Below are positions 15,797 to 23,469 of a DNA stretch of 63,369 nt, in pieces (position 1 is the stretch's first letter; each line of letters opens with the position of its first letter). Source of the stretch: Alphaproteobacteria bacterium (GTDB lineage Bacteria > Pseudomonadota > Alphaproteobacteria > DSM-16000 > Inquilinaceae); assembly GCA_028281265.1 (NCBI GenBank), contig JANQKE010000184.1:1-63369 (forward strand). Reading direction: 5' to 3'. Under the pieces are notes generated by a model that made no database searches, was not told the DNA's origin, and saw only the letters and a program-made list of their open reading frames with translations. The translations under genes were made by a program, and so were the position numbers.

Positions 15797-17512
15797 TCAG
15801 GGCAGGGCGTGCGGGTCGCTGTCCGGCTCCAGGCACTTGATGAGCGTGGTGCGGTTGCGACCGTCGATCCGTTCATAGCGCATCTCATCGGTCAATTCCC
15901 GCACCAGATGGACGCCGAGACCCCCGATCGGCCGGGTGTCGACATCCGACTCCAGGTCGGGCGGCGGCGCGGTCAGGGGATCGAACGGGACACCGTTGTC
16001 GACCAGTTCCAGCCGCACCTGGCGATCCGGTGTGTACGCGATCGATACCGTGAGCCGAGGCTGTGCGACGCCGCCGAAACCGTGGCTGATCGTGTTCGCG
16101 ACGAGTTCGTCGAGGGCGATCAGGATCGCGTGCTCGGCCTGGGGCGGCAGGTGGTGGATCCGCATGAAGGCCTCCAGCCGCCGGGTGAGCACGTCGGCGT
16201 CATCGGGCCGCCCGGCGACCGTGAGGGTCGACCGGTCCGGAGGCGCCATCCGTCCGAGGCCCGCTGCGTGTTCGGGCTCCATCACCGGGCCCGGCATCTC
16301 CGGGTCGATTAGCTGATAGAGCTCCTCGGTCCCGAACTGCTTGGGCAGAGTCTTGTGCCCCAGATAGCGCACGGCATAGCGCGGCACATAGGGCCTGCCG
16401 GCCTGGCGGGCGGCATCGGCGCGCTCGTCCATCTCCGCCCTCAGGGCCGCGACGAACGGGGCGGACGCGCACACCGCGCCGGGGGCGACGATCGGCTCGA
16501 TCCTGGCCGTCCGGCTGATATGATGCCCGAACACGGTACCGCGTCCGGTCAGCGGCTGGATCCCGACGAAGACCGGCCCGACATGCAGGGCCATCCGGAA
16601 TTGCGGCCGCCGGCGGAGGCCAAAGGCCTTGACATCGATCTCCGCCACCGCCCGGGTCAACGCCATGGTCCAGTCGGCCAGATGATGGGCCCGCTCGGTG
16701 ACGGCGTGCACCGCATCGCCCCAGGTTTCCACCAGCATCGGCGGTTCGGAGATCGCGGCGACCCGCTGCCCGGCCTCGGCGAGGAAATCGTACAGCAACG
16801 GGACTTCCTCATCCGCCATCTGGGTGTAGGACGCCATGTCGGCGAACAGGATGGCGCGGATCGCCCGCGGACTGACGTCCAGCGACAGGTCATCCAAAGC
16901 ATCCGCGGCACGGTCGTCGGGGCGGCGGCGGGGGGCGGACGGCAGGCCCGCCTCCAGCCTCAGATCGTCGAGATCGATGATTGAGAGCCGCGCCATCTCC
17001 GGCCACTGGTCCATGGCATCCGCCGGGCTGCCGGGCCGCGGCGTCTCTCCCGGGCTCCAGGCCAGCAGCAGGTGCGGCGGAATGCCGAGCGCGTCTCCCC
17101 TCAGGCGGGCCATGCCTTGCAGCAGCTGGTTGTTGAACCGCAGCAGCAAAGGATCGCCGAGCAGCTTCTCCTCGCACCCGATCACCACCGAACGGGCGCC
17201 GGCGCACAGCGCCTCGAACCGCTCCCGCCAGGCGGCCCCGGCCGGATCCACATACTGGCCGACGAAGTCGTCGCGGTGGCACGGCAGAACGAGGTTGAGT
17301 TCACCGCCCAGCGCCAGCAGCTCCTCGCCGAACAGGATGTCGGCGCCCGCCGCGGCGGAGCTGTAGCCGATCACCGTTCCCAGATCCGTGATCCGTCGCG
17401 TCAGGGTCCGTCGCAGCGGGGCTTCCAGATCCGGCGGGAACGACCCCGGCCCGGCGCCGGGCCGGTCGATCGGCTGCCCGACGAACACGACGATCCCGGC
17501 AGGGGCTGTCAT
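15797..17512 (-). CDS. SLOG-like / class III nucleotidyl cyclase / RsbW-like ATPase fusion
   Basis: 571-residue cytoplasmic protein with three modules. Residues 1-150 form a Rossmann-like region (IVVFVGQPID, IGYSSAAAGADILF, LNLVLPCHRDDFV) resembling the SLOG-type domain found before some TPR-linked cyclases. Residues 215-400 are a class III cyclase with metal aspartates D225 (FADM) and D266 (WGDAVHAV), and GHHISRTARIEP where most cyclases have an Asn in the transition-state motif. Residues 430-565 are an RsbW-like GHKL ATPase: N-box LDELVANTISHG, G1 VDNGVPFDP, G2 IGGLGVHLV. ATG 17512 is preferred over an upstream start because the cyclase-linked N-terminus begins there. Its partner STAS gene follows at 30 bases. 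Confidence 0.9.
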   Translation of the reverse strand: MTAPAGIVVFVGQPIDRPGAGPGSFPPDLEAPLRRTLTRRITDLGTVIGYSSAAAGADILFGEELLALGGELNLVLPCHRDDFVGQYVDPAGAAWRERFEALCAGARSVVIGCEEKLLGDPLLLRFNNQLLQGMARLRGDALGIPPHLLLAWSPGETPRPGSPADAMDQWPEMARLSIIDLDDLRLEAGLPSAPRRRPDDRAADALDDLSLDVSPRAIRAILFADMASYTQMADEEVPLLYDFLAEAGQRVAAISEPPMLVETWGDAVHAVTERAHHLADWTMALTRAVAEIDVKAFGLRRRPQFRMALHVGPVFVGIQPLTGRGTVFGHHISRTARIEPIVAPGAVCASAPFVAALRAEMDERADAARQAGRPYVPRYAVRYLGHKTLPKQFGTEELYQLIDPEMPGPVMEPEHAAGLGRMAPPDRSTLTVAGRPDDADVLTRRLEAFMRIHHLPPQAEHAILIALDELVANTISHGFGGVAQPRLTVSIAYTPDRQVRLELVDNGVPFDPLTAPPPDLESDVDTRPIGGLGVHLVRELTDEMRYERIDGRNRTTLIKCLEPDSDPHALP

Positions 17513-17764
17513 CGGGCCGGGCGAATGGCTGAAAGGCGAACCGACGCTGATACCATGATCCTGGCCCGCATGGTGGGGAACCCGTTCCCCCACCATGACG
17601 CGGTGGTATCGAAAATCAATGTCGGACACGATGAGGCGATGAACCGGCGTGTGCCGTCATGTAGGCTCGAACCGCACCGGTTGCCGCCGGAAGGGGCGGG
17701 TTCCGGTCGGACCGAGCGGGCCGACGGATGACCGCGACCGAGAACTGCACGGGGAGGCGAGAGC

Positions 17765-18895
17765 ATGCCGATGATCACCTATCTGACGCGGATTCGGTTC
17801 GATTTCGGGGCGGTGACCGCCTTGGGCGAGGAGGTGACCGGCCTGGGCGTCACCCGGCCGCTGATCGTCACCGACCCCGGTATCGCCACGGGCGCCGTGC
17901 TGGGGGCGGTGCTGGACGCTCTGCCGGCAGGGATGCCCCGGCTGGTCTTCGACGAGACACCGGCGAACCCGACCGAAGCCGCGGCCCGCGACGCGCTGCA
18001 CCGCTACCGGGGGGAGGGAGCCGACGGGCTGATCGCGGTCGGTGGCGGCTCGGCCCTCGATCTCGCCAAGGCGGTCCGGTTGATGGTGACCCATCCCGGG
18101 CCGCTCGCCCGCTACGCGGCCATCGAAGGCGGGGTGGCGCGGATTACCGATGCCATGCCGCCGATGATCGCGATTCCGACCACCGCCGGCACCGGCAGCG
18201 AGGTCGGCCGCGGCAGCCTGATGATCGTGGACGACGGCCGCAAGCTCGGCCTGATCAGCCCGCATCTGATCCCGAGCCTGGCCCTGGTCGATCCTGACCT
18301 GACGGTGGGCATGCCGGCCTGGCTGACCGCCGGCACCGGGATGGACGCGGTCACCCATTGCATCGAGACCTTCATCGCGCCGTCGGTGAACCCGCCGGCC
18401 GAGGCGATCGCGCTGGACGGCCTGTGCCGCGGCTGGCGGGCCATCCGCCGCGCCACCGAGCACGGTCACGACCGCGAGGCCCGCTGGCAGATGGCAATGG
18501 CGGCGATGATGGGCGCGATGGCGTTTCAGAAGGGGTTGGGGGCGGTGCATGGCCTGTCCCATCCCCTGGGCACCCTCGAGGGCGGCCGGTTCCACCACGG
18601 CACGTTGAACGCGGTGCTGCTGCCGGCGGTTCTGCGCCACAACCACCCGAGCTGTCCGGAGAAGTACGAGGCCCTGGCGGCAGCCATGGGCGGCACCGAG
18701 CCGACCCGGCTCGACCGGGTGATCGACGGCCTGAACGCCGATCTCGGGTTGCCCGGCAGCCTTGGTGCCATGGGCGTTCCCGCGGACCCGTTCGACCGGG
18801 TGGCCGAACAGGCGATGGCCGACCACTCCACCGCCTCCAATCCCCGGCCGATGACGGTGGAGAGCTATCGCGCCCTGCTGGCCGAAGCGGCATGA
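17765..18895 (+). CDS. Iron-containing alcohol dehydrogenase
   Basis: 376-residue Fe-ADH family protein. The NAD-binding region is GGGSALDLAKAV (about 94-105), followed by IPTTAGTGSEV. Metal ligands are expected at the Asp in the DPDLTVGMP segment and the His residues in KGLGAVHGLSHPLG and RFHHGTLNAV. ATG 17765 is preceded by GGGGAGG with suitable spacing. The gene converges on the DeoR gene across a repeat, and so may serve the same sugar or polyol pathway as the ABC importer at 20535-24723. The substrate is unknown; family members act on many alcohols and hydroxyacids. Confidence 0.88.
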   Translation: MPMITYLTRIRFDFGAVTALGEEVTGLGVTRPLIVTDPGIATGAVLGAVLDALPAGMPRLVFDETPANPTEAAARDALHRYRGEGADGLIAVGGGSALDLAKAVRLMVTHPGPLARYAAIEGGVARITDAMPPMIAIPTTAGTGSEVGRGSLMIVDDGRKLGLISPHLIPSLALVDPDLTVGMPAWLTAGTGMDAVTHCIETFIAPSVNPPAEAIALDGLCRGWRAIRRATEHGHDREARWQMAMAAMMGAMAFQKGLGAVHGLSHPLGTLEGGRFHHGTLNAVLLPAVLRHNHPSCPEKYEALAAAMGGTEPTRLDRVIDGLNADLGLPGSLGAMGVPADPFDRVAEQAMADHSTASNPRPMTVESYRALLAEAA

Positions 18896-18909
18896 TCGCA
18901 GGCGTTCAG

Positions 18910-19014
18910 AGCACCTTATCTGGGTCCGAACGGACGCAGATAAGGTGCTTTAACTCTTTGAATTAGATCGACTTATCTGCGTTCAGATGAGTCCATCCGA
19001 ACGCAGGTTGATCT
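18910..19014. repeat. Palindromic double-hairpin repeat, copy 2
   Basis: Hairpin 18910-18949 (AGCACCTTATCTG... with inner GTCC GAAC GGAC) and hairpin 18965-19014 (AGATCGAC...GTTGATCT with inner TGCGTTC/GAACGCA) are joined by TAACTCTTTGAATTAGATC. It lies between two convergent genes, and the DeoR stop codon (18983-18985) is inside the second hairpin. It therefore both ends the DeoR coding region and probably terminates transcription from both sides. Confidence 0.9.
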
Positions 19015-19750
19015 GGCCGGGGTCCTCGCTGATCACCTGGTCGAAACGGGTGAGGGGGGCGATCTCGCGCCGGGCACTGCGGCCGAACTTGGTCCGTTCG
19101 GCCAGCAGATACGCCGCCTTCGATACCCGCATGGCAGTCTTCTTGACGGCGATCTTGCCGAAGTCGAAGTCCATCACCCGGCCGCCGGCCTCGACCCCGG
19201 AACAGCCGATCAGGGCGATGTCGAGGCTCAAGGCGGACAACGCCATCACCACCTCCTCGCCGGTCAAGGAGCCGTCCTTGCCCGACACGCGGCCCCCCAG
19301 GATGTGCACCTCGTGCCGGGTATGGTCGAGCCGGACAGCGGCGAGCAGATTGTTGGTGAACACCTGCAGACCCCGGCGCGTATTCAGGGCTGCCGCCGTC
19401 GCTTCCATCGTCGTGCCGACATCGAGGAACAGCGCCGCCCCGTCGGGGATCGCCGCGACGGCCGTTTCGGCGATGCGCCGCTTGGCGTCGACCCCCAGGG
19501 TGAGCTTGCGCTCGTGACCCAGGCGCAGCGCCTCGCCCTTGCCGCCGGGGCCGGCACCGCCGTGGAACCGTTGCAGCAGGCCCGCTTTGTCGAGGGCGAT
19601 GATGTCCCGCCGCACGGTCTGGGCGGAGACCCCGAACGTCTCTGCCAGGGTGTCGATGGTCACGAAGCCCTGGGCCTCGGCGATCGCCAGGATCTCCCGC
19701 TGACGGGACGTCAGACGGGCGTCCGCGCCGGGATCGGGTAGGCTGGCCAC
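18983..19750 (-). CDS. DeoR-family transcriptional regulator
   Basis: 255-residue repressor. The N-terminal helix-turn-helix is LTSRQREILAIAEAQGFVTI followed by LAETFGVSAQTVRRDI, the classic DeoR pattern. The C-terminal DeoR sensor domain (about 80-240) resembles a sugar phosphate isomerase (FLDVGTTMEATA, VFTNNL, LGGRVSGKDGSLTGEE, ALIGCSGVE), so the effector is probably a phosphorylated sugar or polyol. The last ten or so codons are supplied by the palindromic repeat, so the C-terminus is repeat-derived. It is divergent from the SLOG gene and ABC operon and probably controls both. Confidence 0.93.
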   Translation of the reverse strand: MASLPDPGADARLTSRQREILAIAEAQGFVTIDTLAETFGVSAQTVRRDIIALDKAGLLQRFHGGAGPGGKGEALRLGHERKLTLGVDAKRRIAETAVAAIPDGAALFLDVGTTMEATAAALNTRRGLQVFTNNLLAAVRLDHTRHEVHILGGRVSGKDGSLTGEEVVMALSALSLDIALIGCSGVEAGGRVMDFDFGKIAVKKTAMRVSKAAYLLAERTKFGRSARREIAPLTRFDQVISEDPGQINLRSDGLI

Positions 19751-19766
19751 TTCCCTTGCGCCCCCA

Positions 19767-19778
19767 AGCTGTGTAAGA
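19767..19778 (+). promoter_or_regulatory. Candidate DeoR operator 1
   Basis: The 12-base word AGCTGTGTAAGA lies in the 62-base gap between the divergent DeoR and SLOG genes. Its exact reverse complement occurs at 20471-20482 in front of the ABC operon. A word present in both intergenic regions around a DeoR gene, and on opposite strands, is a good operator candidate. This is a pattern match, not a demonstrated site. Confidence 0.55.
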
Positions 19779-19812
19779 AAACTTCCATCCCTCTAGCCGA
19801 GATGGTGGTGGC

Positions 19813-20469
19813 ATGGAAGCCGGTTTGTACTTCGACGCGCAGGTGGGCCTCGTGCATCGGCGGGACCCGGCCGGTCCGGTCCTGGTGTTCGATGCCTGGT
19901 CTTGGGCTTGGCGGCCGTCGGCAGCGGCGCTGTCCGCGGCGGCCGAGCCGGTCACGCCGGTCGAGGCGCTGCGGCGGTTGTCGGCGTCGAGTGGCGTGCG
20001 CCGGCTGCCGATCGCGGTGGTCGGGCCGCGCGACGCCACCGCGGCGCAAGTGACGACCGCGCGCGTGCTGGGCACCGGGCTGGCCGATCTCGGCCTGACG
20101 GTGATCTGTGGCGGGCGCAGCGGGGTGATGGCGGCTGTAGCCGCCGGGGTGCGGGCGGCAGGCGGGCTGATCATCGGCCTGTTGCCCGATGACGATTGGC
20201 GGCGCGCCAATGACGACATCGTCATTCCCGTCGCCACCGGGCTGGGGGAGGCCCGCAACGCCGTGATCGCCCGCGCCGCAGCCGCGCTGATTGCCGTCGG
20301 CGGCTCCTACGGCACGATGACGGAGGTCGCCTACGGGCTGAAGTTCGGCAAGCCGGTGATCGGGCTGGCGGACCCGCCGGCGATACCGGGACTGATCCCG
20401 GTCGCGGATGTCGATGCGGCTCTGTCGATGCTGGCCGGCAAGTTGGTCATTCCTGCGGTAATGTCATAA
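19813..20469 (+). CDS. SLOG/LOG-like Rossmann protein (TIGR00725-like)
   Basis: 218-residue protein. Residues about 65-210 have the LOG-like fold: PIAVVGPRDA, LTVICGGRSGVMAAVAAG, GLGEARNAVIARAAAALIAVGGSYGTMTEVA, GKPVIGL. The GG-rich motif and the GTxxE block bind nucleotide phosphate in relatives. The N-terminal 60 residues are not similar to anything I recognise. TIGR00725 proteins have unclear function; some relatives are called Moco carrier or lysine decarboxylase-like. It is the first gene after DeoR and its gap to the ABC operon contains operator 2, so it is likely part of the regulon. Confidence 0.8.
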   Translation: MEAGLYFDAQVGLVHRRDPAGPVLVFDAWSWAWRPSAAALSAAAEPVTPVEALRRLSASSGVRRLPIAVVGPRDATAAQVTTARVLGTGLADLGLTVICGGRSGVMAAVAAGVRAAGGLIIGLLPDDDWRRANDDIVIPVATGLGEARNAVIARAAAALIAVGGSYGTMTEVAYGLKFGKPVIGLADPPAIPGLIPVADVDAALSMLAGKLVIPAVMS

Positions 20470-20470
20470 A

Positions 20471-20508
20471 TCTTACACAGCTCTGTGCTATCTGACCGAC
20501 AACTTACA
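20471..20508 (-). promoter_or_regulatory. Candidate DeoR operator 2 (ABC operon)
   Basis: The sequence TCTTACACAGCT at 20471-20482 is the exact reverse complement of operator 1. A second CTTACA occurs at 20503-20508, 31 bases away, about three helical turns. Both lie between the SLOG gene and the ABC ATPase start at 20535, in the right place to block transcription. Confidence 0.5.
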
Positions 20509-20534
20509 TCGTTGGCCGACCAAAGGAGGCATGG

Positions 20535-21659
20535 ATGCTGGAGCTGCGCGACGTCACGCGCCGGTTCGGGGAGACCACCGTGCTGCACGGGATCTCCCTC
20601 ACCGTCGTTGACGGCAGCTTCACCTCGCTGCTCGGCCCGTCGGGCTGCGGCAAGTCCACCACGTTGCGGATCATGGCCGGGCTGGACCGTCCGACCGCCG
20701 GTCAGGTGCTGATCGACAACCGGGACGTCGCGGAGTTGACCGCCGCCCAGCGCAACGTGGCGATGGTGTTCCAGTCCTACGCCCTCTACCCGCATCTGAC
20801 GGTGGCGCAGAACATCGCGCTGCCCTTGGTGATGCGCCATATGAACCGGTTCGAACGGGCACCGCTGTTCGACCGCATTCTGCCCTCGGCCCGGGTCAAG
20901 CAAGCCGGCCACCGGGCCCAGGTGGGCGCGGTTGCGGAGATGCTGGGCATCACCGAGCTGCTCGACCGCAAGCCCGCGCAGCTCTCCGGCGGTCAGAAGC
21001 AACGGGTGGCGGTCGGCCGAGCGCTGGTGCGCGATCCGTCGCTGTTCCTGCTCGACGAGCCGCTGTCGAACCTCGACGCCAAGCTTCGCGTGCAGATGCG
21101 CGGTGAACTGACGGCCCTGCACCGCCGCACCGGCCGCAGCTTCGTCTATGTCACCCACGATCAGGCCGAGGCGATGAGCATGTCCGACCGGATCGCGGTG
21201 TTCATCGATGGCCGCATCGCCCAGGCCGGCAGCCCCCGCACCCTGTTCGAGCGTCCGGTCAGCCGCACCGTTGCGGCTTTCATCGGCAGCCATCCGATCA
21301 ACCTGCTCGATGTCGGGGCGGCGCGGGGAGAGCTGGAGGACCCGTTCGGCGGGTTCTGGCCGGTCGGCGGCGAGGTGCCGGCCCGACTCACCATCGGCAT
21401 CCGGCCCGAGCACCTGTCGGTCGTCGAAACCAGGCCGGCCTTCGCCGGTCATGTCGCGGCGATCGAGTATCTCGGGGCGGAGATGCTGGTGACGGTGCGC
21501 TTTCCCGGCGGTGCCGAACTGCGCGCATTGGCGCCGGGGGAGGGGAGCCTGCCCGCCATCGGTCAGCCCATCGGCCTCGATCTCGATCCGGCGCGGGCGC
21601 ATCTGTTCGATCCGCTGAGCGGCGAGCGTCTCGACCTCGGGCTGGAGCGGAAGCCATGA
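20535..21659 (+). CDS. Carbohydrate ABC transporter ATP-binding protein (UgpC/MsmK-like)
   Basis: 374-residue importer ATPase. Walker A GPSGCGKSTT is near residues 34-43, the Q-loop near 80 (MVFQSYALYPH), signature LSGGQKQRVAVGRAL, Walker B LFLLDEPLSNLDA and the H-loop TYVTHDQ-like YVTHDQAEAMS. The C-terminal TOBE-type domain (about 235-370) is expected in carbohydrate importers. The start codon has AGGAGG at five bases. The ATPase, two permeases and binding protein follow in one operon with ATGA overlaps between the ATPase, first and second permease. Likely substrate: a sugar, polyol or glycerol phosphate. Confidence 0.93.
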   Translation: MLELRDVTRRFGETTVLHGISLTVVDGSFTSLLGPSGCGKSTTLRIMAGLDRPTAGQVLIDNRDVAELTAAQRNVAMVFQSYALYPHLTVAQNIALPLVMRHMNRFERAPLFDRILPSARVKQAGHRAQVGAVAEMLGITELLDRKPAQLSGGQKQRVAVGRALVRDPSLFLLDEPLSNLDAKLRVQMRGELTALHRRTGRSFVYVTHDQAEAMSMSDRIAVFIDGRIAQAGSPRTLFERPVSRTVAAFIGSHPINLLDVGAARGELEDPFGGFWPVGGEVPARLTIGIRPEHLSVVETRPAFAGHVAAIEYLGAEMLVTVRFPGGAELRALAPGEGSLPAIGQPIGLDLDPARAHLFDPLSGERLDLGLERKP

Positions 21660-22561
21660 GGCCGCTGCTCACCCGCGCTTGGCGGGAGACGGTCACCGAC
21701 ATGTGGCTGGCCGGCCCGGCGACGCTGGCGATGCTGGTGCTGATCTTTATCCCGGTCGGGATCGTCGCCATCTTGTCGGTCACCGACTACCAGTTCGGGG
21801 CGCGCAGCTTTCGCTGGGTCGGGGTCGACAATTACGTCACCTTGTTCACCGACCCGATCGGCCGCCGGGCCCTGGTCAACACGCTGATCTACGTGGCGGT
21901 GGTGATCCCGTTCTCGATGGGCCTGGCGTTGGCGGTGGCGTTGGGCCTGCACCGCCTGGCGGCGTGGTGGCCGTGGCTGTCCAGCCTGTTGCGGGCAGCC
22001 TACTTCCTGCCGGTCGCAGCCACCCTGGTGGCGATGGCGATCGCCTGGCAGATGCTGCTCCACCCCAATATCGGCTTGGTGAACAGCACGCTGGCGGCGA
22101 TCGGCCTGCCGGGCCGGGACTGGCTGTCGGACCGCGGACTGGTGCTCTACACCCTGGCGGCGATCGGGATCTGGCAGACCGTCGGCTACAACATGGTGCT
22201 GTTCCTCGCCGGTCTTTCGGCCATCCCGCAGCACCTCTACGACGCGGCCGCCGTCGACGGGGCCGACCGGGGGTGGGACCGGTTCTGGACCGTCACCTGG
22301 CCGATGCTGGGACCGACGACCCTGTTCGTTGCGGTGATCACCGCCACCAACGCCTTTCAAGTGTTCGAGACGGTGGCGACCCTGACCCGCGGCGGCCCGG
22401 CCTTTGCCTCCGACACCCTGGTCTACGCGCTCTACCGGGAAGGCTTCGTCTACTTCAAGGCGGGCTATGCCAGCGCGATCACCATGGTGTTCTTCGTGGT
22501 CGTGGTCGTGCTGACGCTGCTGCAGTTCCGCGTCCTCGAACGACGGGTGCATTACCGATGA
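21656..22561 (+). CDS. Carbohydrate ABC transporter permease (MalF/UgpA type)
   Basis: 301-residue inner membrane protein with six predicted helices, the first at about 18-40. The cytoplasmic EAA loop reads AAAVDGADRGWDRFWTVTWP (about residues 198-217), which contacts the ATPase. It starts inside the ATPase stop codon and its stop overlaps the next permease, both by ATGA. It forms the channel with the 22558-23388 product. Confidence 0.93.
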   Translation: MRPLLTRAWRETVTDMWLAGPATLAMLVLIFIPVGIVAILSVTDYQFGARSFRWVGVDNYVTLFTDPIGRRALVNTLIYVAVVIPFSMGLALAVALGLHRLAAWWPWLSSLLRAAYFLPVAATLVAMAIAWQMLLHPNIGLVNSTLAAIGLPGRDWLSDRGLVLYTLAAIGIWQTVGYNMVLFLAGLSAIPQHLYDAAAVDGADRGWDRFWTVTWPMLGPTTLFVAVITATNAFQVFETVATLTRGGPAFASDTLVYALYREGFVYFKAGYASAITMVFFVVVVVLTLLQFRVLERRVHYR

Positions 22562-23388
22562 GACCGGGTGCGGTGATCGGCCGGGCGGCCGCGGTGACGC
22601 TGCTGCTGTTGGGCGCGGCGGTGATCCTGCTGCCGTTCCTGTGGATGTTGTCGCTGTCGCTGAAGCCGGCCGACGAGATCTTCACCCCGGGCGTCGACCT
22701 GCTGCCCAGCCGGCTCGAATGGTCGAACTACGTCAGGGCGTTCTCCGAGGTCGATCTGGCCCGCTACCTGCTCAACGGGGTGATCGTCTGCGCCGGCATC
22801 CTGGTGTTCCAGATCCTGTTCGCCGTGCCGTGCGCCTACGCCCTGGCCCAGCGCCGCTTCAAGGCCCGGACCTTCGTCTTCGGCCTGGTGCTGGCGGGCC
22901 TGTTGGTGCCGTTCCACGTCACCGCCATTCCGATCTTCCTCGGCCTCGCGCAGCTCAAGCTGCTCAATACCTACACCGCGCTGATCGTGCCGTTCGTCGC
23001 CTCGGTGTTCGGCATCTTCCTGTTCCGCCAGTACTTCGCGCAACTACCGGCGGACCTGTTCGAGGCCGCCCGGGTCGATGGCCTGTCGGAAACGGCGATC
23101 GTCTGGCGCATCGCCTTCCCGCTGGCGTTCCCGGCCGCGACCGCGTTCGCGATCTTCTCGGTGACGGCGCATTGGAACGACCTGTTCTGGCCGCTGATCG
23201 TCACCTCCGACCCCAGCCTCGCCACCCCGCCCCGCGGCATCGTCTATTTCCGCGACGAGGAGGCGGGCGACGATCTCGGCCCACTGATGGCGGGTGCCGC
23301 GGTGATCACCGCACCCCTGATCATCGGTTTCCTGCTTGCCCAGCGCAAATTCACCCAAGGCATCGCCTTCGGCGGGCTGCAGGGCTGA
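22558..23388 (+). CDS. Carbohydrate ABC transporter permease (MalG/UgpE type)
   Basis: 276-residue permease with an N-terminal helix (about 9-31) and several more to the C-terminus. The EAA loop AARVDGLSETAIVWRIAFPL is near residues 174-193. ATG 22558 lies in an ATGA overlap with the first permease. MalG-type partner of the first permease; translational coupling would help to keep the two permeases in equal numbers. Confidence 0.93.
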   Translation: MRPGAVIGRAAAVTLLLLGAAVILLPFLWMLSLSLKPADEIFTPGVDLLPSRLEWSNYVRAFSEVDLARYLLNGVIVCAGILVFQILFAVPCAYALAQRRFKARTFVFGLVLAGLLVPFHVTAIPIFLGLAQLKLLNTYTALIVPFVASVFGIFLFRQYFAQLPADLFEAARVDGLSETAIVWRIAFPLAFPAATAFAIFSVTAHWNDLFWPLIVTSDPSLATPPRGIVYFRDEEAGDDLGPLMAGAAVITAPLIIGFLLAQRKFTQGIAFGGLQG

Positions 23389-23469
23389 CCGGACACAACA
23401 AGAAGCGCGGGACTGGCAACCGCGCCCGGTGACGTTCGTTCCCATTCTCGCAACACCAAAGGGTTCGCT

